Below, piece by piece: positions 27,466 through 37,488 of a stretch of 64,000 nt of DNA. A program made the position numbers and the translations under genes. Below the pieces are notes generated by a model. That model searched no databases and was not told the origin of the DNA. It saw nothing but the letters and a program-made list of their open reading frames with translations. This DNA is from Pirellula staleyi DSM 6068 (GTDB lineage Bacteria; Planctomycetota; Planctomycetia; Pirellulales; Pirellulaceae): positions 1-64,000 of the forward strand of contig CAMCMB010000012.1 of assembly GCA_945875845.1 (NCBI GenBank), in the 5' to 3' direction. Positions within the stretch are counted from its first letter, which is position 1. The number at the start of each line of letters is the position of its first letter.

Positions 27466-27842
27466 AATACAGTCCACAAGTTAGAGCACGATTGCGTCGA
27501 CCGCTACATTATAACTTATGCTATTGCAACGCACCGCGTGCAAAACCGCGATGTTTGGGCTTGCCCCGGTGCGACGAGCGCCGGCTCGACTAGCCATAAA
27601 GCATAACAAATCCCCAGGGCAAGCCTGGGGTATTTCAAATCCCGCCAGCCTTGCGGGCTGTTGATTTAATGGTACGACGGACTTCCTAGTCCGTCGAATT
27701 CCCCATTGACGGACTTGGAAGTCCGTCGTACTGCCCTTACAAAGCATAAAAAAAACCCAGGGCAAGCCTGGGGTGATTCGAATCTCGCCGGCCTTGTGCG
27801 GCGGCGAGTGTTATGATCGATGCCTAATCGTCAAGCAAAAAA
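27466..27842. other. Intergenic region filled by palindromic repeats
   Basis: No gene is supported here. Almost the whole interval between the DUF4058 gene and fusA is taken up by the repeat cluster listed next. Confidence 0.6.
27598..27800. repeat. Composite REP cluster (two outer direct copies around two inner hairpins)
   Basis: A roughly 60-bp unit beginning AAAGCATAA and containing the hairpin CCCCAGGGCAAGCCTGGGG occurs at about 27598-27658 and, diverged, at 27741-27800. Between them are two hairpins, GACGGACTTCCTAGTCCGTC and GACGGACTTGGAAGTCCGTC, which are themselves mutually inverted (TACGACGG...CCGTCGTA). The cluster lies just beyond the fusA stop codon and may act as its terminator. 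Confidence 0.85.
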
Positions 27843-29930
27843 CTAAGCTCTAGCGGCCAGCTGCTTTTTGCGTTCCGTAATAATATCGTCCTGCAAACTG
27901 CGGGGGACCGGAGCGTACTTTGCGAGTTCCATCGAAAAAGTTCCTTGTCCTTTGGTCATGCTGCGCAAATCCGTTGCATAACCGAAGGTGTTCGCCAATG
28001 GGACTTCAGCGCTGATGTACGACACGCGATCGCGGGCGTCGGTTTGAGTTACCAAACCGCGTCGCGAGATGATGTCGCCGACGACGGAACCCTGATCGTT
28101 CTCGGGGCACTCGACATCGCACTTCATGATCGGCTCAAGCAACATTGGGTTCGATTCACGCATGGTTTCGCGGAAGCAATCGCAAGCGGCGATGTAAAAC
28201 GCTCGCTCGCTGGAGTCCACATCGTGGTAGCTACCGTCCTCCAATTCGATCCTGACACCCACGACAGGAAAATCTGCCAGCGGACCCCTTGGGAGTGAAT
28301 CGCGGAAGCCCTTTTCCACAGGAGGAATGAACTGCTTGGGAATACGGCCGCCAGTGACGTTATCTTCGAATTCGAACATCGATTCACCGTCTGGATCCAA
28401 CGGAATCAACTTACCCACGATGTGAGCATATTGTCCTGAACCCCCGGTTTGCTTGCGGTGCTTGTAGTTGAAATCGCGGGCCTGTCCTGGCGATTCGCGA
28501 TAGCTAACCTTGGGCGCGCCGACGTTGACTTCGACTTTGTATTCGCGTCGCATTCGCTCGACATAGATTTCCAAGTGCAATTCACCCATCCCGCAAATGA
28601 TCGTCTCGCGTGTTTCCTCATCGTTGTAGACTTGGAACGTCGGATCCTCTTTGCGGAACCGGTTGAGCGCCTTACTCATTTTGTCTTCGTCCGCCCGAGT
28701 CGCTGGGGTAACAGCAACCTTGATTACGGGGGAGGGGACGAACATGGTTTCCAGCGTACAGTAGTCGCGTGTTTCGCTGTAGGTTTCACCGCTAGCGCAA
28801 TCGATACCCATGATCGCAACGATATCGCCGGGCTCTGCCGAATCGACTTCTTCTCGTTTGTCCGCGTGCATTCGGACAATTCGGCTGAATCGCTCTTTCT
28901 TGCTCGTGCGTTGGTTGATGTAGATTTCGCCCTTTTTGATGGAACCTTGGTAGATCCGCATGAAGGTGAGTTGTCCGAATGGATCTTCTACAATTTTGAA
29001 GGACATTCCGACGAACGGAAGTTTAGGATCTGGTTTTAGTTCGACCTTAACCGACTCATCACCGACTTTTCGTGCTTTGATTTCTCGCTGTTGCGGGTTT
29101 GGCAAGTACTTCAAGACAGCGTCCAACAGCAGTTGAACCCCCTTGTTCTTGTAAGCGCTGCCGCAGAAAACAGGAGTCATGCGCAATTGCTGAGTTGCAT
29201 CGCAGCAGACCTTATGAATCAATTCGGTTGGCACGTCCTCTTCGCTCAGCACCAATTCCATCATCTCATCGCTGTACATCGACAACGATTCGAGCATCTT
29301 GCGACGCATCTCTTGCGACAGTTCGAGAAGATCCGCTGGAATTTCTTCTTCGCGAACGATTTCGCCGTCGTTGCCGTCGAAGTAGTAGGCCTTCATCAAA
29401 ACCAAGTCGATTACGCCTGCGAAGGTTTCGCCAGCACCGATCGGGATTTGCATCATGATCGCATCGGCATTGAGCTTGTCGCGAACTTGCTGAGTCACGC
29501 GAAATGCATCCGCGCCTGTTCGGTCCATCTTGTTGATAAAGGCAAGCCGAGGGACTCCATAGCGTCGCATTTGACGGTCTACCGTTAGGGATTGGCTTTG
29601 AACTCCACCCACGGAACAGAGAACCAATACAGCACCATCGAGAACGCGAAGCGAACGCTCAACTTCGATGGTGAAGTCCACGTGGCCGGGCGTATCGATC
29701 AAATTAATTATGTGATCTTTCCATTGCAACTGAGTCGCCGCACTGGTGATCGTGATGCCTCGCTCCTTCTCGAGCTCCATGTAATCCATCGTTGCGCCAT
29801 CGCCACCACCCTTGACTTCTTCAATTTTGTGGATTCGACCTGCGTAGAACAGAACTCGCTCGCTGAGTGTAGTTTTTCCCGAGTCAATGTGAGCACTGAT
29901 GCCAATATTGCGTAGTTTGGTAAGGTCCAT
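27843..29930 (-). CDS. fusA: Translation elongation factor G, spd/mitochondrial type
   Basis: A full-length 695-residue EF-G. GTPase motifs: G1 AHIDSGKTT, switch [11 protein letters not shown]4 NKMD, and switch I around [17 protein letters not shown]. Domains II-V follow, ending in the usual basic tail. The P-loop reads AHIDSGKT rather than AHVDAGKT, and the N-terminal third closely resembles mitochondrial EF-G1, placing it in the spdEFG1 group known from spirochaetes, planctomycetes and deltaproteobacteria. The ATG at 29930 is preceded by GGTGGAG. It is not next to rpsL, rpsG or tuf, so it lies outside a str operon. A 208-nt gap separates it from hisD. Confidence 0.96.
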   Translation of the reverse strand: MDLTKLRNIGISAHIDSGKTTLSERVLFYAGRIHKIEEVKGGGDGATMDYMELEKERGITITSAATQLQWKDHIINLIDTPGHVDFTIEVERSLRVLDGAVLVLCSVGGVQSQSLTVDRQMRRYGVPRLAFINKMDRTGADAFRVTQQVRDKLNADAIMMQIPIGAGETFAGVIDLVLMKAYYFDGNDGEIVREEEIPADLLELSQEMRRKMLESLSMYSDEMMELVLSEEDVPTELIHKVCCDATQQLRMTPVFCGSAYKNKGVQLLLDAVLKYLPNPQQREIKARKVGDESVKVELKPDPKLPFVGMSFKIVEDPFGQLTFMRIYQGSIKKGEIYINQRTSKKERFSRIVRMHADKREEVDSAEPGDIVAIMGIDCASGETYSETRDYCTLETMFVPSPVIKVAVTPATRADEDKMSKALNRFRKEDPTFQVYNDEETRETIICGMGELHLEIYVERMRREYKVEVNVGAPKVSYRESPGQARDFNYKHRKQTGGSGQYAHIVGKLIPLDPDGESMFEFEDNVTGGRIPKQFIPPVEKGFRDSLPRGPLADFPVVGVRIELEDGSYHDVDSSERAFYIAACDCFRETMRESNPMLLEPIMKCDVECPENDQGSVVGDIISRRGLVTQTDARDRVSYISAEVPLANTFGYATDLRSMTKGQGTFSMELAKYAPVPRSLQDDIITERKKQLAARA

Positions 29931-30138
29931 ACTCCACCCAGCTTAATGCGTTCAGGTATTGCCAAAACGCTACAAAAAAGGAAACAAAAAAATGCCAGGC
30001 CGCAGGAAGTACCCATGAGAGGCACCCGGCGACTGACCTGAAAAAGACGTTAATCAGCACAAAATTGTACTAATACCAACCGGTTACGAAAGGCCAAAAT
30101 GACTTAAGGTCCCCTTCGCATCCGCTCCGAATCTCAAG

Positions 30139-31509
30139 CTATCGCATCAAAACGCTTTGCTTGTGGGCCGTCAGGCCTTCTTTGTCCGCCAAGGCGGCTA
30201 CATGGGGAGCGATCTCGCGCAATGCTTGTTGTTCAAATTCGATCACGCTGCTCGATCGCAAAAAGTGGTTCGAAGAAAGTCCCGAAGCCCAACGAGCCGT
30301 CCCACCTGTCGGCAGAACATGCGATGGCCCCGCCGCATAGTCCCCCAAGGCGACAGGCGAAAAATGCCCCAAAAACGTGGCACCGCTGTTGCGGATCTTG
30401 TTCAAAAGTCGACGGGGATCGTCGATGGCAATCTGCAAGTGCTCCGGCGCAATCATGCTCGTGACTTCGCACGCTTGATCCTCGTCCCTGCACAAAATCA
30501 TGGCTCCAAACTCATTGAGCGACGCGAGCGTCAAATCGCAGCGCTCCAGTTTCCCGAGCTGAGCCAACAGTGATTTCTGGATTCGATCTAGCATGTCTGC
30601 ATCCCAGCTGATGAGGATGCTCGCGCCCGGCGAGTGCTCTGCTTGGGCGAGCATATCCGAGGCAGCGAAATCGGGATTCGTCGATCTGTCGGCGATGACG
30701 ACGACTTCACTCGGGCCCGCGATCGAGTCGATGTCGACTTCCCCGTAAACAAATCGCTTCGCCAGAGCAACAAATAAATTCCCTGGTCCCACGATTTTAT
30801 CTACCGCTGGAATCTCTCGGATACCATACGCCAACGCTGCCACCGCTTGGGCACCACCGACTGCATATACCTCTTTGATCCCAAGCTCATGGCAAACGGC
30901 GAGCATATCTGGATTGTATGCACCCAACGAAGTTGGTGGAGCAACGATCGCGATCTCTTGAACACCGGCGCACTGAGCAGGAATCGCAGTCATCAATACC
31001 GTGGAAGGATAGGCTGCGGCCCCGCCTGGAACGCAAATGCCAACTCGACGCAATGGGGAATAGCGTTGTTCTAAGACAACACCTGGACTCGGATTGGTCA
31101 CAACGCTCTTGTGCAAGATCGCAGTCTGAAAGCCTGCAATGTTCGCTCGTATTTGCCGAACGGTTGAGAGAAATTCTGCGGTAGCTTGGGAATGCGACCG
31201 TTGTAGCAGTTCGATCGGGATTCGAAGCGAGTCTGCCGAGGAGTCCGGATTGTCTAACGCTCTTGCGTAGTGCAAAACAGCTTCGGTTCCGCGATTCTTT
31301 ACGTCATTGCAAATTCGCTCGACAACCGCTTGAGGAGAAAGCGCCTCACCGAATACCGACATGGTCAGTTGTTTGCCACGTTCCGAAACAACCGAACCGT
31401 TCGGGCTCAGCTTTTTTCGTAGTCTCGCAACGTCAGCTTCGAATGTCTCGGTGCTAGCATCGAGACGTTCGATGCACAAAGTGGGTGATGCCATGCGATA
31501 GTCAGTCAT
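30139..31509 (-). CDS. hisD: Histidinol dehydrogenase
   Basis: A 456-residue cytoplasmic enzyme, slightly longer than the usual 430 because of its N-terminus. It oxidises L-histidinol to histidine in two NAD-dependent steps (last reactions of histidine synthesis). Seen: PGGAAAYPSTVLMTAIPA, the signature VDKIVGPGNLFVALAKR followed by DIDSIAGPSE, zinc-site residues in the QAEHSPG segment, and HVLPTGGTARWASGLS. Start is 6 nt after the yebC stop, so it is cotranscribed with yebC; no other his gene is nearby, meaning the pathway genes are scattered. Confidence 0.96.
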   Translation of the reverse strand: MTDYRMASPTLCIERLDASTETFEADVARLRKKLSPNGSVVSERGKQLTMSVFGEALSPQAVVERICNDVKNRGTEAVLHYARALDNPDSSADSLRIPIELLQRSHSQATAEFLSTVRQIRANIAGFQTAILHKSVVTNPSPGVVLEQRYSPLRRVGICVPGGAAAYPSTVLMTAIPAQCAGVQEIAIVAPPTSLGAYNPDMLAVCHELGIKEVYAVGGAQAVAALAYGIREIPAVDKIVGPGNLFVALAKRFVYGEVDIDSIAGPSEVVVIADRSTNPDFAASDMLAQAEHSPGASILISWDADMLDRIQKSLLAQLGKLERCDLTLASLNEFGAMILCRDEDQACEVTSMIAPEHLQIAIDDPRRLLNKIRNSGATFLGHFSPVALGDYAAGPSHVLPTGGTARWASGLSSNHFLRSSSVIEFEQQALREIAPHVAALADKEGLTAHKQSVLMR

Positions 31510-31515
31510 TCGTAA

Positions 31516-32262
31516 TTAGCCGAAGGACGCCAATTGCTCTTCCGTAAAATTGACGTTGGATGCAACCGATTGAATGTCATCATGGTCCTCGAGTTTTTCA
31601 AGGAGTTTCATGACAGCCAAGGCGGTTTCGGAGTCGACATCCACCGTCGTGCTAGGCACGCGTGAAACCTCTTTGAATTCGATTTCGATGGCTTGGGATT
31701 CAATGGCTTCCACCACGGTCGAATAAACATCGGGCGTGCACGAAACTTCGAATCGATCTTCCGATTCGGTCACGTCGTCTGCGCCATTCTCCAGCACAAG
31801 CTCGATCAGTTTTTCAAGATCGACTGCGGACTGCTTGATTGCGATGAACCCTTTGCGTTCGAAAAGATAGGCTACGCAGTTGGTCGAACCCAATTTTCCA
31901 CCCTGGTTTTCGAACATCTTGCGAACTTCGGGAGCGGTTCGATTTCGATTGTCGGTCATGATGTCACACAGCACAGCGACACCACCTGGTCCGTATCCTT
32001 CATAGAGGATTTCTTCCACGTCCCCCCCCTCAATTTCGCCGATTCCTTTTTTGATGGCTCTTTCGATATTTTCCCGGGGAAGTGAAACGGCCTTCGCGTC
32101 AATAATTGCCGTTCTAAGACGGACGTTTGAGTTGGGATCGCCACCGCCAAGTTTTGCGGCAACGATTATCGCTTTGGAAAGTTTGCTCCATAGCTTGCTG
32201 CGTTTGCTATCTACCAACGCCTTGCGGTGCTTAATATTTGAATACTGCGAATGTCCGGCCAT
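31516..32262 (-). CDS. yebC: YebC/PmpR family regulator (translation/transcription)
   Basis: 248 residues with the family start AGHSQYSNIKHRKALVDSKRSKLW and the central EGYGPGGVAVLCDIMTDNRNRTAPEVR. Most homologues begin AGHSKWANIKH; the QYS variation is a minor difference. YebC-family proteins were named as transcription regulators, and more recently have been linked to translation through difficult (for example proline-rich) sequences. The gene lies between the H1-tail protein and hisD in a minus-strand block of translation-related genes, compatible with the ribosomal role. Confidence 0.95.
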   Translation of the reverse strand: MAGHSQYSNIKHRKALVDSKRSKLWSKLSKAIIVAAKLGGGDPNSNVRLRTAIIDAKAVSLPRENIERAIKKGIGEIEGGDVEEILYEGYGPGGVAVLCDIMTDNRNRTAPEVRKMFENQGGKLGSTNCVAYLFERKGFIAIKQSAVDLEKLIELVLENGADDVTESEDRFEVSCTPDVYSTVVEAIESQAIEIEFKEVSRVPSTTVDVDSETALAVMKLLEKLEDHDDIQSVASNVNFTEEQLASFG

Positions 32263-32323
32263 GTTATCCCGCTCCGCTCAAGGAGTCATCCAAGTTCTTG
32301 GTTCAATACGTAATGAAGGCAGC

Positions 32324-33535
32324 CTAACGGGGTTTTTTCTTCGTTATCTTCACGTTGGCAGCCTCTTTCCCGGAAGCTTTGGTGCTTCCTTTGACAGGTT
32401 CTGCGGTTGATTGACTCGATTTTGCCTTGGTAGGCTTTGTTTCCACGGGCTTCTTACTGATAGGCTTGGGTTCTGCTTTTTTGCCTGTTGGCTTTTCCTC
32501 GAGTTTTTTCGTCGCTGGTTTCACTTGGGGCTTGGGGGCCTCCGATTTGCTGGTTGCTGGCTTCGGAGTTTCTGTCCCTTTGGTTGCGGGCTTTTTGAAA
32601 GCCTGTTGGGGTGCCTCAGCCTTTGCGACCGACTTTACCGAAGGTTTGGCAGTCGTAGCTTCTTTGCTGGCGGTGTTGTCAGCGTCCGGTGTCGGAGAAT
32701 GGCCCTTTTTTTTCCCGGTCGGTGCTTCCGCTGGACTGACAAGCTTTTGGGGCGATGTCACTGCAGTCGTCGACTTGGATTTACTCGCTGGAGCCGCGGC
32801 GGTTGCGGGTGCAGAGGTCACTGCTTTGTCGACTTTAGCGTGCTTTTCCGCGACCGGTTTTTCAGCCGCTTTTGGCTTCGCCTTCGGTGTCACCCCAAGA
32901 TCTTTGAAAACCGCCAAAGCCGAAGGGCTTTTGGCGTTCTGGTGAAACTCGACTGCGAACTGATGCAACAGCGAAGCAAATTCACTTCCCTTGGTTTTCG
33001 TGATGGCTCGCTCAATGCCAGGCAGGCTCTTTTTTTCCGCTTCGGCTTCGGTGATCATTTCTGCCTGAACGAGACAGTCCAAAGTCATCGTGTCTACCGG
33101 AATCGCATGTCCACCCAAAGCATGCTGCGAAACGTAATTCAGTATGAAAGGAGATACACCCTTCCACGCGGCGAGCTCATCCGTCGCTTTGCCGAGATTT
33201 GCCTTTTTCATGTCCTCGATGTCATATTGGTACCGAGCTTCAAAAAGCGATTGCAAACAACGCTTAATTCGATGCCCAGCTTGTGTTGGATTCGGCAAAC
33301 TATTGAGAGCTTCGCCAAGTTCAATCACAGTCGTAACGCGAACTTCATTCCAATCGAAATAGGCTTGCTGAAGCCTCGCAAAAGCCTCATCGGCTTGGTC
33401 CGCTCTGGCATCTTCTAGACAGCATGCATAGATCAAATGCTCAAGAACGGATCGTTCACCGACTTCAGGGAGCGGCTTGAAATGCTTTTTAAGAGACTTG
33501 TAAAGTTGCTCGTACTTGGCTGCTCGATTGCTCAT
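32324..33535 (-). CDS. Endonuclease III-like (HhH-GPD) protein with histone-H1-like Lys/Ala/Pro tail
   Basis: A 403-residue two-part protein. Residues 1-210 follow the endonuclease III fold order: helices with a hairpin-like WKGVSPFILNYV at about 124-135, then AIPVDTMTLDCL containing the catalytic-type Asp148. The Lys that performs Schiff-base chemistry in Nth (G-V-G-R-K) is replaced by G-V-S-P-F, and there is no C-terminal four-Cys iron-sulfur loop. Residues ~215-403 are a low-complexity tail rich in Lys, Ala, Pro, Thr and Ser (KPAAK-type repeats), like histone H1 or bacterial H1-like proteins. DNA binding is likely, classical glycosylase/lyase activity doubtful. It lies between rbfA and yebC. 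Confidence 0.75.
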   Translation of the reverse strand: MSNRAAKYEQLYKSLKKHFKPLPEVGERSVLEHLIYACCLEDARADQADEAFARLQQAYFDWNEVRVTTVIELGEALNSLPNPTQAGHRIKRCLQSLFEARYQYDIEDMKKANLGKATDELAAWKGVSPFILNYVSQHALGGHAIPVDTMTLDCLVQAEMITEAEAEKKSLPGIERAITKTKGSEFASLLHQFAVEFHQNAKSPSALAVFKDLGVTPKAKPKAAEKPVAEKHAKVDKAVTSAPATAAAPASKSKSTTAVTSPQKLVSPAEAPTGKKKGHSPTPDADNTASKEATTAKPSVKSVAKAEAPQQAFKKPATKGTETPKPATSKSEAPKPQVKPATKKLEEKPTGKKAEPKPISKKPVETKPTKAKSSQSTAEPVKGSTKASGKEAANVKITKKKPR

Positions 33536-33585
33536 TGTTCTCAGTAGGCTGTTGACAGTTTAGGCTGGTTGCAAATCGTACAATA

Positions 33586-33620
33586 GGCTTATGGCTTAAG
33601 GCTTAAGGCCTAAGGCTTTA
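33586..33620. repeat. Tandem 7-bp repeat at the rbfA stop
   Basis: Five consecutive heptamers of the GGCTTAA type (GGCTTAT, GGCTTAA, GGCTTAA, GGCCTAA, GGCTTTA). The rbfA stop codon (TTA at 33618-33620 on this strand) lies in the last unit. Confidence 0.75.
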
Positions 33621-34136
33621 GACTTGGGCATTCGGATTGTATGGACTATCGCGATGAACGACTTTTTCATTCTCGGAAAGCTCGTCGCTCTCGTCCGTTG
33701 ATGCTTCCTCTTCTTCATCGAGTTCTTCATCGAGTTCGTCATCAACTGGATTCGAAACGGAACTTGCATCCGGGGCTCGCTGATCCTTTTGTTTTTCGAG
33801 CGCAAGTTGATCGAGTATCTGGGCAAGAGCGAGAGACTTTTTGACACCTTCATCGGCGACGAAAGTGAGTTTGGGAGTATAGCGAGTCTCGATTCGTTCA
33901 GCAATTTTCGACTGCAGGAAGCCTGCTGAGTTTTTGAGACCGCGCAAACTGGTCGCCTGTTGACTTTCACTCCCCATGATACTCACCAAAATTTTGGCTT
34001 CGCGCATGTCGGGAGCTACTTCGACGCCGATGACAGTGACATTTTTCACGCGAGGGTCGCGGAGTTCTGTCAAAATCGCCATCGAGACAACTTCTCGAAT
34101 CGCTTCCCCTGCTTTTAATAGCCTACGTGAACTCAT
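33618..34136 (-). CDS. rbfA: 30S ribosome-binding factor A
   Basis: 172 residues. Positions 1-115 are the RbfA KH-like domain: RLLKAGEAIREVVSMAIL, LRDPRVKNVTVIGVEVAPDMREAKILVSI and KIAERIETRYTPKLTFVADEGVKKSLA. It assists maturation of the 16S 5' end and 30S subunit. A further ~55 residues form an acidic C-terminal tail (DDELDEELDEEEEAS) beyond the usual length. The gene follows infB by 123 nt, the conserved infB-rbfA order. Its stop codon lies in a 7-bp tandem repeat. Confidence 0.93.
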   Translation of the reverse strand: MSSRRLLKAGEAIREVVSMAILTELRDPRVKNVTVIGVEVAPDMREAKILVSIMGSESQQATSLRGLKNSAGFLQSKIAERIETRYTPKLTFVADEGVKKSLALAQILDQLALEKQKDQRAPDASSVSNPVDDELDEELDEEEEASTDESDELSENEKVVHRDSPYNPNAQV

Positions 34137-34259
34137 AAAACCGTCTTGTTCAATCGGCGATGAAGCCGACTGTTGAAATCAAAAGGAAAGTAACGAAACA
34201 GCTGTGCTCGATCGCACACACAAATCGATGAAGGTTATTCGGCGTTGTCTAAGGGTCAA

Positions 34260-37244
34260 CTAAGATCTCGACAATTCAAGCTTTCTTGCAACCTCTTCGA
34301 TACGGTATGCCTCTAGGACGTCGTCGACTTTGACGTCATTGAATCCCGCCAATTTGATACCACACTCCATTCCACGAGGCACTTCCTTAACGTCATCCTT
34401 GATTCGCTTAAGCGTGTCCAAAGCATAGTCGCCAATTCTACGGCCTTCGCGGTTGACTCGGATTCGACAACCTCGTTCGATCGACCCTTGCGCAACGTAG
34501 CAACCGGCGATGGTTCCAACGCGAGAAACGGCAAAGACTTGTTTGACCAATGCTCTGCCCAATTCAACAACTCTTTCTTCGGGCTTGAGCCTACCTTCGA
34601 TTAGGGCTTTGATGTCCAACGCCAAATTGTAGATAATGTCGTAACGTCGCACTTCCACATTGCGAACATCAGCGAGAGCCCGAGCGGCTTCGTCGGGAAT
34701 AACGTTGAACCCGACGATCACTGCTTGGGACGCACTTGCGAGGGTCACGTCCGCAACCGAAATCCCACCAACGGACCGTTGCAAAATCTTGATCTCGACT
34801 TCAGGATGGTCGAGCTTGGTCAACTCCTTTTCGATTGCTTCGAGCGAACCGCGTGCGTCTGCTCGGATGATCAAGTTGAGAACAACCTTATCTTCCTTGA
34901 CGCCGAGTTTGCCGGACTGGAGCAACTCTTGGAATGTTTCGAATGAAACCTTCTGCGAAGTACCAGAAAGAGATTGAGCGCGGACGAGCACTTCGCGGCT
35001 AGCTGCAATCTGCCTTGCTTGGGCGATGTCATCCAATACGTGGAATCGCTCGCCTGCTTCTGGAGCTTTATCAAGTCCAGTGATATTGACCGGCATGGAC
35101 GGGCCGCACTCCGTCATCTGCTTGTTTCTCCTCAGCGTATCGCCGAGAGCCTTAACACGTCCAAACGAAGAACCGCAGACGACGATATCGCCCACTCTCA
35201 GCGTTCCGCCCTGAACCATGACCTTGGCGATAACACCACGATCGGCTGCTTGTTCGCTTTCCAAACAAACGCCAACGGCAGCCTTTTTCGGATTGGCTCT
35301 GAACTCGTGTAATTCGGCCACCCCGAGCAAAGTCTCAAGCAATTGATCCATGCCTTCGCCGGTGATAGCGCTCGTTGGCACGACTTCCACGTCGCCGCCC
35401 CATGTACTGGGCGTTAGCCCAAACTGGGTCATCTGCGTCATAACGCGATTGATATCGGCTCCAGGCAAATCGCATTTATTGACCGCAACTACAATCGGAA
35501 CGCCCGCAGCCTTTGCATGCGAAATGGCTTCTTCGGTTTGGGGCATGATTCCGTCGTCGGCCGCGATCACCAAAACGGCAATATCGGTGACATTAGCACC
35601 GCGTGCCCGCATTTCGGTAAACGCTTCGTGGCCGGGTGTATCCACAAAAGATATTGCGCGCCCATCCTTTTTGACTTGATAGGCACGAATCTGCTGGGTG
35701 ATCCCTCCGGCCTCACCCGAAACGATCTTGGTGCCGATCATGTAGTCGAGCAACGATGTCTTGCCGTGATCGACGTGCCCAAGGAACGTTACGATAGGCG
35801 GACGCGTGACCAAGTCTTCCTCATTGTCCTCGACGTCATTAATCTTTCCGATCAAACTGGTTTCCAGCGTTTCTGCTTCGCGGAACTCCAACTCAACTCC
35901 CAGATCCGATGCAATCAACCCTGCTTGTTCTTGGTTCAGCGTGGAATTGATGGTAGTCATCGTTCCCATCGTCATCAATGAACGGAGTACACGCGCGGCG
36001 GTAACACCTGCCGCTTCCGAGAAACTCCGTATGGTGCAAGGCATCGAAAGAATCACCTTCTCTTTGCGCACTGCGGTGGGCGTAGGCTTGGGTCTTCGCC
36101 CTCTGTTGCCCTTGAGTCTTCGATCATCTTCCTCGATGGACGCCAAGTCTCTCGACGTATTGATTCGAGTTCCGCGTTTGCGACCCGATTCGATACCTGC
36201 CAGGCCCTTTTTCTTGACGGGAGCTTCTTCCTCAACGACCAGTTTCTTGCCCTTGGCGTTTAGCTTGTTCTCAGCATTTGCTTGAAAACCGGCTAATCCA
36301 GCATGTTGGGTTTGGCTTGGAAGCGATGCTCGACCACCCACTGTACCAGTCGTTTTTCCAGGAATTGAGCCCGTACTGCCGGGTGCCCCCGCAGGCTTTT
36401 CGGCGGGCTTGTCCATTCCTCGACGGACACCTTGGATCACATCGGGCGTTAATTTTACGATCGGCTTTTGTGTGGCTTGCTCGGCTATTTTCGGGGCCGG
36501 ACTTGCAGTACCCGACTTTGGAATTCCTGCCAACTTGATGTTCAGCACGGGATCGCGAGTTCGCTTTGGCTTGTCCGACGCGGGCTTGACTTCGCCCGGC
36601 TTTGCACCACCAAGAACACGAACTCTTCCACTCGTTGCGGCGGGAGAATAAAAGTCCTTTCTTGTTAGACCATCCCCGGAACGTCCGGGTTTGTCTTCTG
36701 AAACAACGTTCGAGCCTCCTTGGGCGTTACTAGATTGCAAGTCAGTGGGGACTTCCACATCCACGGTCTCTGCGACCGTGGTCGTTGATTTTTGTTCGGC
36801 ATCTAGGTCGGGCGAGTCCAGACTAACGGACGCCTCGATCTGATCGGAGCTAACGACCTCGATATCGTCCTCTTCAACGCTTGTCTCACTCTCGAGAGCA
36901 ACGGCAACTGCGGTCCCTTGAGTCGCTGCGGTGCCAGATTCCACCACCTTGGAGCGAGATGCAGACAGGTCGCGTTTGGCACCTCCAATACGCTGACTCA
37001 AATCACGTTTTGGCGCCTCCTTGATGGGCTCGCGAATCGGCTTAACAACCTGGGGCGCCGCTGGGGCAGCGGCAGCCGGCGCAGCCTTTTCCTCTATGTG
37101 TCGCTTGATGCGAACAATCTCTTCGTCCTCGAGACTAGCAAGCGCGCTCCCTTTGCCCTGAATACCAATGCGAGTACACAGGTCAACCAGCTCCTTGCTG
37201 TCCATTCCTAAGTCTTTAGCCAGCGAATAAATTCTTACTGCCAC
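34260..37244 (-). CDS. infB: Translation initiation factor IF-2
   Basis: 994 residues from the GTG at 37244, chosen because it has AAGGA 10 nt upstream and begins AVRIYSLAKDLGMDSKELVD, the conserved IF2-N start; ATGs at 37265 and 37286 have no such site. Layout: IF2-N domain, a ~390-residue linker rich in Lys, Pro, Glu and Gly, a second IF2-N (KVILSMPCTIRSFSEAAGV), then the G domain with GHVDHGKTS, DTPGHEAF and NKCDLPGAD, and domains II-IV. It positions initiator tRNA in the P site and promotes subunit joining. It is in the nusA-infB-rbfA cluster. Confidence 0.96.
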   Translation of the reverse strand: MAVRIYSLAKDLGMDSKELVDLCTRIGIQGKGSALASLEDEEIVRIKRHIEEKAAPAAAAPAAPQVVKPIREPIKEAPKRDLSQRIGGAKRDLSASRSKVVESGTAATQGTAVAVALESETSVEEDDIEVVSSDQIEASVSLDSPDLDAEQKSTTTVAETVDVEVPTDLQSSNAQGGSNVVSEDKPGRSGDGLTRKDFYSPAATSGRVRVLGGAKPGEVKPASDKPKRTRDPVLNIKLAGIPKSGTASPAPKIAEQATQKPIVKLTPDVIQGVRRGMDKPAEKPAGAPGSTGSIPGKTTGTVGGRASLPSQTQHAGLAGFQANAENKLNAKGKKLVVEEEAPVKKKGLAGIESGRKRGTRINTSRDLASIEEDDRRLKGNRGRRPKPTPTAVRKEKVILSMPCTIRSFSEAAGVTAARVLRSLMTMGTMTTINSTLNQEQAGLIASDLGVELEFREAETLETSLIGKINDVEDNEEDLVTRPPIVTFLGHVDHGKTSLLDYMIGTKIVSGEAGGITQQIRAYQVKKDGRAISFVDTPGHEAFTEMRARGANVTDIAVLVIAADDGIMPQTEEAISHAKAAGVPIVVAVNKCDLPGADINRVMTQMTQFGLTPSTWGGDVEVVPTSAITGEGMDQLLETLLGVAELHEFRANPKKAAVGVCLESEQAADRGVIAKVMVQGGTLRVGDIVVCGSSFGRVKALGDTLRRNKQMTECGPSMPVNITGLDKAPEAGERFHVLDDIAQARQIAASREVLVRAQSLSGTSQKVSFETFQELLQSGKLGVKEDKVVLNLIIRADARGSLEAIEKELTKLDHPEVEIKILQRSVGGISVADVTLASASQAVIVGFNVIPDEAARALADVRNVEVRRYDIIYNLALDIKALIEGRLKPEERVVELGRALVKQVFAVSRVGTIAGCYVAQGSIERGCRIRVNREGRRIGDYALDTLKRIKDDVKEVPRGMECGIKLAGFNDVKVDDVLEAYRIEEVARKLELSRS

Positions 37245-37488
37245 TGAGCAAAATTCCTTGGGCATTAGCCCGTTGAAACGAGGCAAGTCGACCGAACGGC
37301 TCGGCTTAAGTTGCTCGCCTGTTTCTGATTTTTATTATTTCATTGGACGCCCCCACGCTGCTGTAGCGGGTCACCCACACCATTCGGCATACCGCATGCC
37401 GAACTTCTTTTCTGCTTCAATGACAACGACTGCCATTGAACCGCATCAATTCTATGCCAAATATGATAATGCATAAATGGAACTTACG

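Noticed and set aside
32411-33418. Plus-strand ORF of 335 codons
   Set aside because: Antisense to the Lys/Ala/Pro tail gene; the absence of stops follows from that biased composition.
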